A DNA stretch of 7,696 bases from a bacterium Ga0077546 (GTDB lineage Bacteria; Cyanobacteriota; Vampirovibrionia; Obscuribacterales; Obscuribacteraceae), in assembly GCA_001464165.1 (NCBI GenBank), contig LNEX01000450.1:1-7696 (forward strand), given 5' to 3'. Shown here piece after piece: positions 1 to 5,100 of this stretch; the stretch's first letter is position 1; every line of letters begins with the position of its first letter. Below the pieces are notes generated by a model that was not told where the DNA came from, did no database searches, and was given only the letters and a program-made list of their open reading frames with translations. The position numbers and the translations under genes are program-made.

Positions 1-1
1 G

Positions 2-232
2 CGTTTGGCCTTTGCCCGCCTGCTGATCGCGCGTCCCAAGTTCGTCTTCCTTGACGAAGCCACAAGCGCCCTCGACATCGCCAACGAAGAGCTGCTTTAC
101 CGCACTCTGCAGACGATCGGCGCGACCTACGTTTCTGTCGGCCACCGTCCTTCCCTGGACGGTTTCCACGACCAGTCGCTCACCCTCAAGGGTGACGGCA
201 AGTGGGAGCTGATGGCGAACACCAAGAAGTAA
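2..232 (+). CDS. ABC transporter ATP-binding protein, SbmA/YddA (ABC_membrane_2) type, 3' end only
   Basis: This is the C-terminal end of an ABC transporter nucleotide-binding domain; the gene begins before the window. The first visible residues, RLAFARLLIARP, follow the signature helix. They lead into the Walker B motif FVFLDEAT, the D-loop SALD and the switch histidine in SVGHR. The ending, where a histidine-arginine pair is followed by LDGFHDQSLTLKGDGKWEL, is typical of the fused permease-ATPase group COG4178 (SbmA/BacA/YddA-like half-transporters) as I know that family. The substrate cannot be told from this piece. Codons are rich in third-position C and G, like the next gene. A modest hairpin follows the TAA stop. 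The family assignment is firm; the subfamily is likely. Confidence 0.88.
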   Translation, partial: RLAFARLLIARPKFVFLDEATSALDIANEELLYRTLQTIGATYVSVGHRPSLDGFHDQSLTLKGDGKWELMANTKK

Positions 233-254
233 TCGGCGGACATTCTGCTGATTA

Positions 255-353
255 CTGGGCTGAGTGAAGACTCAGCTTTCTGTTAAGCCCAGGCACCATG
301 CGGTGTCTGGGTATGCGAATTCCCAAATCACCCAAATGCCTTACCAAAGGCAT
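255..353 (+). promoter_or_regulatory. structured leader with three successive hairpins and one competing stem
   Basis: Three stem-loops lie between the ABC transporter stop and the start at 389. The first is 259-276 (7 bp, GAAG loop). The second is 288-311 (CCCAGGCACC with GGTGTCTGGG, 10 bp including one G-U pair, loop ATGC). The third is 336-353 (ATGCCTT with AAGGCAT, 7 bp, loop ACCA). In addition, CTGGGCT at 255-261 can pair with AGCCCAG at 286-292, which would disrupt hairpins 1 and 2. Mutually exclusive pairing of this kind is common in attenuators and riboswitches, but I recognise no known riboswitch class. It could equally be the 3' UTR of the transporter mRNA or a small RNA. Confidence 0.4.
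259..284 (+). terminator. candidate weak intrinsic terminator after the ABC transporter gene
   Basis: A perfect 7-bp stem (GCTGAGT at 259-265, ACTCAGC at 270-276) with a GAAG tetraloop is followed by TTTCTGTT. The stem is short and the T-run is interrupted, so termination would be partial. The same sequence can take part in an alternative longer-range stem (255-261 with 286-292), so it may be an attenuator rather than a plain terminator. Confidence 0.4.
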
Positions 354-388
354 GGTCTATCCAGACTAAATCTCAAAGGAAAACAATT

Positions 389-667
389 ATGAGCGCCAGC
401 AACACCAAGACCCCCGCCAACTCCGGCAACAACAGCGCCGCCGCCGCCAAGAAGGCCACGCGCGAAGCCAACCTCGGCAAGGTCCTCGACCTCGCGACCA
501 GCACTGCTCAGAGCGAACTCGGCGACGCCGACAATCGCTCGGTCAGCGCCGAAGCCACCCTTTCGGTGAGCGCCACCGAAGGCGACACCACTGAGAAGGC
601 CGGCGTCACCGCGGCGGTCTCCCTCGGCGTGACCAGCTCCACCGAGACGGTCGCCGCCAAGAAGTAA
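389..667 (+). CDS. small Ala/Ser/Thr-rich protein without aromatic residues, unknown function
   Basis: I do not recognise this 92-residue protein. It has no Phe, Tyr, Trp, Cys, His or Ile and a single Pro. The first 25 residues are polar and Ala-rich with an AAAAKK stretch. A short helix-like segment follows (residues 27-44), then two stretches of alternating small and hydrophobic residues (around 55-62 and 72-84) that could form beta strands, and a KK tail. There is no signal peptide or membrane segment. AAAGGA at 375-380 sits 8 nt before the ATG. Only about 9 of 92 sense codons end in A or T, far fewer than in the genes at the right of the window, which suggests high expression or selection on codon use. 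A structured leader lies upstream and a strong terminator downstream, so it is probably a monocistronic unit. Reality as a gene is likely; function is unknown. Confidence 0.75.
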   Translation: MSASNTKTPANSGNNSAAAAKKATREANLGKVLDLATSTAQSELGDADNRSVSAEATLSVSATEGDTTEKAGVTAAVSLGVTSSTETVAAKK

Positions 668-725
668 GCCTTCCTCGCTGTAGGAACGGGTTACGCCGAT
701 AAAAAGTCAGAGCATTTGCTCTGCG

Positions 726-768
726 CCTCCGGGACCGTGCACTAAGCATGGCCCCGGAGGTTTTTTTT
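726..768 (+). terminator. strong rho-independent terminator of the 92-aa protein gene
   Basis: An 8-bp perfect GC-rich stem (726-733 with 753-760) is extended, after one A-C mismatch, by six more pairs (735-740 with 746-751, including one G-U). The loop is 5 nt and eight T residues follow directly (761-768). A smaller perfect inverted repeat, CAGAGCA with TGCTCTG (708-714 and 717-723), lies just upstream. The nadD Shine-Dalgarno begins only about 22 nt after the T-run. Confidence 0.93.
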
Positions 769-800
769 GGCTTTAAGACCTAACCAAACAGGAGGTTGTC

Positions 801-1565
801 ATGTCTAAAAACGAAACCATAAAAAATCTAGGCATCATGGGCGGTGCTTTCAACCCGATTCATTCTCGCCATTTGATGGTCGCTCAATGCGCCGTCGACC
901 AGCTGCAGATTGATCGGGTTCTTTTCGTGCCCTCTGGTCAACCACCACATAAGAAAGCAGGCATGCTCGATAAAGAGCAGCGCTTCGAAATGGTGGCCGC
1001 AGCTGTCGCTGACAATCCGCTCTTCGAAGCTTCTCGTTTGGAAATCGATCGCCAAGGTGTGACCTGGACGATTGATACTCTCAAACAGCTTGCTGCCCTG
1101 CACGGACCGACAGTTCGTCTCAATTTCATCATCGGCGAAGACAATCTCGTCGTGCTCAAAAACTACGATCGCCGCCAAGAGTTTCTCTCGCTCTGCCGTC
1201 TTGTCGTTTCCCCTCGGGCAACGACTGATGCCGCTCTGCTTGCTCATTGGCAGCAGGAGTTGCCGGAAGCAGATCTAGTCATTCTCGACTGCCCGGCCAA
1301 CGAAGTTTCGAGCACCTTGATTCGTCGTTGGATAGCTGAAGGCAAGGACGTGCGCTATCTCGTGCACGATGCCGTAAGCATAATTCTCAAGGAGAAAAAG
1401 TATTATGCTGCCAACTCAGAGTCGTCCCCAGAAGTCTCCCCCGAGGCCACTGACAGCGGCCCAGCAACTGCTCCTGCAGCAGTTGTTGACGCTGCAGCCA
1501 TCGCCAACGCAAGCGTGCCCGCAGTTGCCCCCAGCTCCGCACCCGCAGACACCGCCGCTGCCTAA
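801..1565 (+). CDS. nadD: nicotinate-nucleotide adenylyltransferase with Ala/Pro-rich C-terminal extension
   Basis: NadD transfers AMP from ATP to nicotinate mononucleotide, making deamido-NAD in cytosolic NAD synthesis. The nucleotidyltransferase signature GGAFNPIH with H21 and H24 is near the N-terminus; residue 23 is Arg where the family usually has Gly (HxGHL). PPHKK (48-52), IGEDN (111-115) and SSTLIRR (170-176, the second ATP-binding motif) follow. The family normally ends shortly after a Leu-Tyr or similar pair, and here the core ends at K200-Y201-Y202. A 52-residue tail rich in Ala, Pro, Ser and Val then continues to the stop. That tail is read from the same DNA as the N-terminus of the next gene. 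AGGAGG at 790-795 lies 5 nt before the ATG and fixes the start. The start is 32 nt after the previous terminator, leaving little room for a promoter. Confidence 0.93.
   Translation: MSKNETIKNLGIMGGAFNPIHSRHLMVAQCAVDQLQIDRVLFVPSGQPPHKKAGMLDKEQRFEMVAAAVADNPLFEASRLEIDRQGVTWTIDTLKQLAALHGPTVRLNFIIGEDNLVVLKNYDRRQEFLSLCRLVVSPRATTDAALLAHWQQELPEADLVILDCPANEVSSTLIRRWIAEGKDVRYLVHDAVSIILKEKKYYAANSESSPEVSPEATDSGPATAPAAVVDAAAIANASVPAVAPSSAPADTAAA
1389..1394 (+). promoter_or_regulatory. Shine-Dalgarno inside nadD that sets the start of the phosphatase gene
   Basis: A perfect AAGGAG lies 10 nt upstream of the ATG at 1405, inside the last core codons of nadD. No other in-frame start before the catalytic domain has a comparable site, so this element supports the long N-terminus and the 161-nt overlap. 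It also suggests translational coupling to nadD. Confidence 0.7.
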
Positions 1566-2112
1566 GGCGCTGCTCATCCTTGACTTGGATGAAACGCTGG
1601 TTTACACCGTTGAGGTAAACAAGCCGCAACCGCCTGGCCTCACCCCCGACTATGTAGTCGGAAGCTTTCGCCATCAGGTTTATCGTCGGCCTTTCCTCGA
1701 TCAATTTCTCGCCATCGTGGGGCAATACTACGACCTCGCTGTCTGGTCATCGGCCGGTTCTCTCTACGTCGAACCAACGGTCGAGCTGATCTTCGCTGAT
1801 TTTCCTGCGCCACTCTTTGTCTGGAGTTCTAATCGGTGCACTCGTCGTTTCGACCACGAGAGCCATCAAGAGTACTTCATCAAAGACCTGAAGAAAGTGC
1901 GCAAGAAGGGTTTCAACCCTGAGCGCACGCTGATCGTCGACGACACTCCGCAAAAGAGTGAGCGTAACTTTGGCTCGGTGGTTTACATCGCCGAGTTCAA
2001 TGGAGAGGTCGATGATTGCGAGCTGCTCTATCTCGCTCAATATCTCGTCTCAATAGCCAACCACGCCAATTTCCGTAATCTGGAAAAGCGCGGTTGGAGG
2101 CAGAAACTGTAA
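1405..2112 (+). CDS. FCP1/SCP-type (NLI-interacting factor-like) HAD phosphatase
   Basis: This 235-residue protein has the FCP1/CTD-phosphatase form of the HAD fold. LLILDLDETLVYT carries the nucleophile and general acid D60 and D62 (DxDxT). WSSA (114-117) matches motif II, KDLKKV (160-165) supplies the motif III lysine, and LIVDDTP (177-182) is the metal-binding acidic motif. Such domains dephosphorylate Ser/Thr in eukaryotes; the bacterial substrate is unknown. Residues 1-53 form a low-complexity Gln/Pro/Leu segment lying entirely within the overlap with nadD; the conserved domain begins right after the nadD stop. The start has a perfect Shine-Dalgarno in nadD. No signal peptide or membrane segment is seen. 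The next gene begins 14 nt downstream, so the three genes probably form one operon. Family is sure; substrate and exact start are less so. Confidence 0.88.
   Translation: MLPTQSRPQKSPPRPLTAAQQLLLQQLLTLQPSPTQACPQLPPAPHPQTPPLPKALLILDLDETLVYTVEVNKPQPPGLTPDYVVGSFRHQVYRRPFLDQFLAIVGQYYDLAVWSSAGSLYVEPTVELIFADFPAPLFVWSSNRCTRRFDHESHQEYFIKDLKKVRKKGFNPERTLIVDDTPQKSERNFGSVVYIAEFNGEVDDCELLYLAQYLVSIANHANFRNLEKRGWRQKL
1465..1485 (+). repeat. perfect 8-bp inverted repeat within the overlapping coding region
   Basis: CAACTGCT (1465-1472) and AGCAGTTG (1478-1485) flank a 5-nt loop. The hairpin would form in mRNA about 60 nt downstream of the phosphatase start and near the end of nadD. It could affect translation through the overlap or be an accident of two-frame Gln/Ala coding. 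Confidence 0.5.
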
Positions 2113-2126
2113 CCTAGGATAGAAAA

Positions 2127-2519
2127 ATGACCTTGACCCTATTGGCCGGTTTGCTCGTGGTGGCAAATCTCGGCCTTGCTGCTGCCATCTTTTGGCTGCG
2201 CTACCAATCGAACAAGCAATTGTTCAACACGTCGGCTCCACTGAAGCCGATTGCCACCAAGCGGCGCTTCTTCGGCCTTTTCAACGGTGTCTACGACGCC
2301 CTTGACCGCGTGCCTCTGTTGCGTCGCAGTGGCACAGCCAATGAGCTCGATTTGCTCAAGGCGCTGACCCTCGTCTCTGTGCCGTACTTGATCTTCAATC
2401 TGGTGATGAACCAGGCCAGCCTGCTGGTTTGGTTGCTGTGTTTTGGCGTGATGCTGACTTTGATCAACATCATTGTCTTGGCCCATCCGGTCACCAAGAA
2501 GATCGTCAGCGGCAAGTAA
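2127..2519 (+). CDS. small membrane protein with three predicted helices, unknown function
   Basis: I do not recognise this 130-residue protein. A hydrophobic helix at residues 3-24 could act as an uncleaved signal anchor. It is followed by a basic, partly amphipathic segment (25-78, with KRR at 45-47 and RR at 66-67), then two closely spaced hydrophobic helices (79-95 and 98-119) and the tail HPVTKKIVSGK. The basic segments suggest the middle region and C-terminus face the cytoplasm. TAGGAT at 2115-2120 provides a modest Shine-Dalgarno. The gene starts 14 nt after the phosphatase stop and is followed by a strong terminator, so it is the last gene of the nadD operon. It might anchor or partner the phosphatase, but only gene order suggests this. 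Confidence 0.78.
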   Translation: MTLTLLAGLLVVANLGLAAAIFWLRYQSNKQLFNTSAPLKPIATKRRFFGLFNGVYDALDRVPLLRRSGTANELDLLKALTLVSVPYLIFNLVMNQASLLVWLLCFGVMLTLINIIVLAHPVTKKIVSGK

Positions 2520-2587
2520 GCGGTGACTAAGCTGCTTTTGCTCCAGGGCAGAAGTCTCAGCCTATAGAACCGCAGCCAATAAGAACG

Positions 2588-2629
2588 GTGACCTCGGCGG
2601 AAATGTTCGTCGAGGTCACTTCTTTTTTC
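2588..2629 (+). terminator. strong rho-independent terminator closing the nadD operon
   Basis: GTGACCTCG at 2588-2596 pairs perfectly with CGAGGTCAC at 2611-2619. The stem can extend inward by up to five more pairs, including two G-U. It is followed by TTCTTTTTTCT. The next gene's Shine-Dalgarno lies only about 8 nt beyond the T-run, so read-through or attenuation may feed that gene. Confidence 0.9.
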
Positions 2630-2648
2630 TCTCTTTCAGGAGAAATGC

Positions 2649-2903
2649 GTGCATATACACCTAATTTTTTTGTTCGGGGCATTGGTGGCAATTGCTGCTT
2701 TCGTGGGCCTGTTTTCTTTGGCTCGACGCCATCCAACTTGGGCCTTTCCCGCCCTAATGCTGTTTCTGATTGGCACGCAGCCGCTCGGCTACCTGATTTG
2801 GGGTGAACCATTGGCTAGCACTTACTACTTGGGCTGGCTAGCTGGATTGACACCCTGTCTGGCTTATCGCTTCTGGAACATCTACAGAAAAACAAAAACC
2901 TAG
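2649..2903 (+). CDS. small three-helix membrane protein, unknown function
   Basis: This 84-residue protein has three hydrophobic segments (about 4-24, 31-51 and 58-75). An ARRHP turn after the first and a basic tail (RFWNIYRKTKT) predict an outside N-terminus and a cytoplasmic C-terminus. No family is recognised. The start is GTG at 2649, with AGGAG at 2638-2642 and a 6-nt spacer. An ATG at 2645 is in another frame and leads to a product without coherent features, so it is rejected. The gene begins about 19 nt after the operon terminator; its promoter must overlap or precede that terminator, or it depends on read-through. A weak TTGCTC/TATAGA pair (2538-2543, 2563-2568; 19-nt spacer) is the only promoter-like sequence I see. 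No hairpin terminator is evident downstream. Confidence 0.7.
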   Translation: MHIHLIFLFGALVAIAAFVGLFSLARRHPTWAFPALMLFLIGTQPLGYLIWGEPLASTYYLGWLAGLTPCLAYRFWNIYRKTKT

Positions 2904-3146
2904 AGGCAGCTGATTTTTTTGAGCGAGAGCGTCACTTCAAGTCAAATTGGAGTGTACGTTCTTGCATCTTTTTTAGCTTGTTTTTTTGCTTGAGTTACTG
3001 TGTGTTGTAGTACCTGCTCTGCAAAAAATTATCAAACCATTACCCCTGGCCGAAGCCGAGAGAACAGTAAGATAATTTTCTGGGCTAGCTGATGGCAGGT
3101 ATATGCACTGACTTGATGTAAGCTTTGCTGACAAATTTTTGCATTG

Positions 3147-3734
3147 TTAGACCACTGCAACGTTTTTCAGATTGGCGAACTTCTTGGGCCAGTTGGTATA
3201 ACCGCTATCGGTGTGGCAGGCCGCGCGCAGCACTTCGATGCGACTGTTGCGCAGTTTAGCCCTGAGGCCCACTACGGTTTCGAAGATGCAGCCATCGGCA
3301 TTAACTCCGCAAATGCGAAAGTTTTCAGGCCAATAACCTTCATCCATGCAGGCTTCAAAGACTTCGGCAGCGCCACCATCGGTTTCTTTTTCGCGGATGG
3401 TGAAGAATCGATAGCCTTCAACAAGGGCAAGCAATGACTGGTAGGTAGCAGATTTGCTGTCTGCGTATTGAAGAAAGATGATGGCTTCTTGGCGAGCAAT
3501 TGCGGCCTTGATTTCTTTGGCTACAGCATATTGGGTCTGTTGGTCGCGGCTGGCTTTGAATTCTAACTGCATATCAACGACGATGAGAACTGGGGGTTCG
3601 TCATTTTCATTGAAGAGGCGGCTGTTCGCTGCGGTTTGGGTTTGGGCCGGGGTTTGGGTGTGGGCGTGGGCTTGGGCTTGATGGGATGTGACATTGGCAG
3701 CGCCCGGGCGCTTAGTTGGCAGGCTCGTTTTCAT
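3147..3734 (-). CDS. isochorismatase-like cysteine hydrolase with low-complexity N-terminus
   Basis: The 195-residue protein matches the isochorismatase/cysteine hydrolase superfamily, whose members act through an Asp-Lys-Cys triad on amides or vinyl ethers. VLIVVDMQLEF supplies the likely D54, REKETDGG the likely K116, and ICGVNADGCIFETVVGL the nucleophile C149. The DxHxxxH metal site of nicotinamidases is absent: the matching stretch reads QYADSKSATYQ. It is therefore unlikely to be PncA, and the substrate is unknown. Residues 1-48 are polar; residues 17-35 are a run of QA, HA and TQ dipeptides encoded by a six-base repeat. No clear Shine-Dalgarno precedes the ATG, so the true start may be elsewhere, but no better start is visible before the domain at residue 49. 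It lies downstream of the PanE-like gene on the same strand with a 196-bp gap. Confidence 0.8.
   Translation of the reverse strand: MKTSLPTKRPGAANVTSHQAQAHAHTQTPAQTQTAANSRLFNENDEPPVLIVVDMQLEFKASRDQQTQYAVAKEIKAAIARQEAIIFLQYADSKSATYQSLLALVEGYRFFTIREKETDGGAAEVFEACMDEGYWPENFRICGVNADGCIFETVVGLRAKLRNSRIEVLRAACHTDSGYTNWPKKFANLKNVAVV
3638..3685 (+). repeat. six-base G-rich repeat, strong G-quadruplex candidate on the plus strand
   Basis: Eight runs of three or four G (3638, 3644, 3649, 3656, 3662, 3668, 3674 and 3683) are separated by 2-6 nt, most by three. The pattern exceeds the usual G3N1-7 quadruplex rule twice over. The G-rich strand is the template strand of the isochorismatase-like gene, about 50-97 nt inside its start; the mRNA is C-rich here. 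The hexamer period keeps the reading frame, so slippage would change only the number of dipeptides. Confidence 0.8.
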
Positions 3735-3930
3735 AGTAATAGTAGTGTTTAGTTAGTTTTGCTGTTCTTTGATTTCTTTTTGGATCTAAGTCCAAATTGC
3801 TTAAGTGAGATTGAATATAGTTGTAAAGTAGTGCTTGCTCTGGCCTCTAAGCAATGCGATTGCAGCCGCAACCGGCTGGTAAGGGCTGATTTCATCTCTT
3901 TTGACCTGACGCAGTACTGCCCGGGATAGC

Positions 3931-4875
3931 CTAGCCAGGCTCACGCGAATGATTGCGGGAGCCACCAATATAGGGCGACAAAATGGCGCTGACAAAGCTG
4001 CACACTGGAGTTGGTACATTAAGCTCACGGCCTAAGGTGACAACTGTTCCTGCTAACCAAGGCAGCTCCAATTTATTGCCATGGCGCAGGTCGTGTTCTA
4101 GGGAAGCCGTGACCTCTCGACCCAAGTTGTCTAGATACGCCATTTGTCGCTCGACAATATCTGCTGAAATTGCTACACCACGGGCTTTCGCTACTGCCAC
4201 TACTTCACTCATCACAGCCTGTAGCAGAGCCCTGGTTTCGGGGTTTTCTCTCACCACTCCAATGGAAGAGCGACAACAGGCAGTGATAGAGCTCATCGCC
4301 ACCAAGACAACAAATTTCTCCCACAGTGCTTTTTCGATGTCGTCGGGCACAATAACTTCAATTGCTGCGCTCTCGCAGGCCTTCTGCAGAGCTAATACTC
4401 GGGCTGTTTTTGCGCCACCGTACTCGCCAAAGACTAGTTTTTGTACTGTGCCGCGCTGTTCGATCACCCCAGGAGCTTGAATTGTGGCGCCCACATAGCT
4501 AATGCCGCCGAGAACATGCTCTGCTCCTAACTTAGCTTTCAAGATATCATCGCGCGAAATGCCGTTTTGAAAAGATATGACTGTGGTGTGCTCACCGACC
4601 ATGGGTTTGATTAGTTCTACTGCCGAATCTGTGTCCCAGAGCTTTACTGTGAGGAAGATATAGTCAACTACGCCGACACTTTTGGGGTCACTGACTGCCT
4701 GAGCGTCTTTGATTAAAATATTTCCCCTATCTGGGCTGATTACTTGCAAGCCATGGGTTTTGATGGCTTCAAGGTGTGCCCCTCTGGCAATGAAAGTAAC
4801 GTCAATTCCCGCTTGAGCAAGCCTGGCGCCGAATAACCCACCTACTCCGCCTGTGCCCATGATTGCAATTTTCAT
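3931..4875 (-). CDS. panE: 2-dehydropantoate 2-reductase family protein (ketopantoate reductase-like)
   Basis: The family reduces ketopantoate with NADPH to pantoate, a precursor of pantothenate and CoA. The 314-residue protein starts with MKIAIMGTGGVGGLFG, the nucleotide-binding GxGxxG motif. LTVKLWDT (K78) and FQNG (102-105) follow. EKALWEKFVV contains K187 at the place of the catalytic lysine (K176 in E. coli). TASLEHDLRHGNKLELPWLAG matches the SSMxxDxxxGxxxEIDxxNG motif with E270 as the likely acid. Two departures are visible: the usual NxxINPLTA after the lysine reads LVAMSSITACC, and NG in the last motif reads AG. Many ApbA-like paralogues share such changes, so the substrate may be another 2-keto acid. 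No Shine-Dalgarno is evident before the ATG. It is divergent from the DUF218 gene. Family assignment is firm; panE as true function is moderate. Confidence 0.87.
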   Translation of the reverse strand: MKIAIMGTGGVGGLFGARLAQAGIDVTFIARGAHLEAIKTHGLQVISPDRGNILIKDAQAVSDPKSVGVVDYIFLTVKLWDTDSAVELIKPMVGEHTTVISFQNGISRDDILKAKLGAEHVLGGISYVGATIQAPGVIEQRGTVQKLVFGEYGGAKTARVLALQKACESAAIEVIVPDDIEKALWEKFVVLVAMSSITACCRSSIGVVRENPETRALLQAVMSEVVAVAKARGVAISADIVERQMAYLDNLGREVTASLEHDLRHGNKLELPWLAGTVVTLGRELNVPTPVCSFVSAILSPYIGGSRNHSREPG

Positions 4876-4970
4876 CTGTAGTCAAGAGTGCCTGTGCCAG
4901 TAAAGCTAGATTTTAGCGCCTCTACATAGTTGGCTCAGTTGCGTCAGCAAATTTACTAACTACTTTTAGC

Positions 4971-5016
4971 TTGAATCATGAGTATTCAAATCAATAAGCT
5001 CTGAGTATCAAATACT
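4971..5016. repeat. inverted and direct repeats, possible operator region
   Basis: TTGAAT (4971-4976) and ATTCAA (4984-4989) form a 6-bp inverted repeat around a 7-nt centre. AGTAT (5004-5008) and ATACT (5012-5016) form a second one around CAA. GAGTATTCAAAT at 4980-4991 and GAGTATCAAAT at 5003-5013 are near-identical direct copies 23 bp apart. The cluster lies about 100 bp upstream of the PanE-like start, where a regulator could bind. In AT-rich DNA chance is a serious alternative. Confidence 0.3.
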
Positions 5017-5100
5017 TCTTTCTCTTTTTAGCTTAGGTTTCTCCAGCATTTAAACATCTCCCGCAGCCCCACTTAACCCCGCCAAGTTCCACCCAAACTG

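Noticed and set aside
828..1247. Open frame on the minus strand opposite nadD
   Set aside because: Shadow of the conserved NadD frame; no Shine-Dalgarno and no coherent motifs.
2588..2806. Plus-strand frame of 72 codons overlapping the terminator and the small membrane gene
   Set aside because: It begins inside the terminator stem and its product shows no pattern. The GTG frame at 2649 has a correctly spaced AGGAG and a consistent three-helix topology.
2904..3146. Small RNA or terminator in the T-rich convergent gap
   Set aside because: Several T-runs are present but I find no convincing stem before them on either strand.
3147..3734. Nicotinamidase (pncA) as identity of the cysteine hydrolase
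   Set aside because: The metal-binding DxHxxxH motif is absent, so nearness to nadD is not enough.
3735..3930. Terminator between the PanE-like and hydrolase genes
   Set aside because: Short repeats such as TTGGA/TCCAA occur but no stem followed by a T-run on the minus strand; not supported.
3983..4480. Long plus-strand frame opposite the PanE-like gene
   Set aside because: Antisense shadow of a clear dehydrogenase-family gene.
5060..5096. G-rich minus-strand stretch as a second quadruplex
   Set aside because: Four G-runs exist but one loop is about 11 nt; much weaker than the one at 3638-3685.
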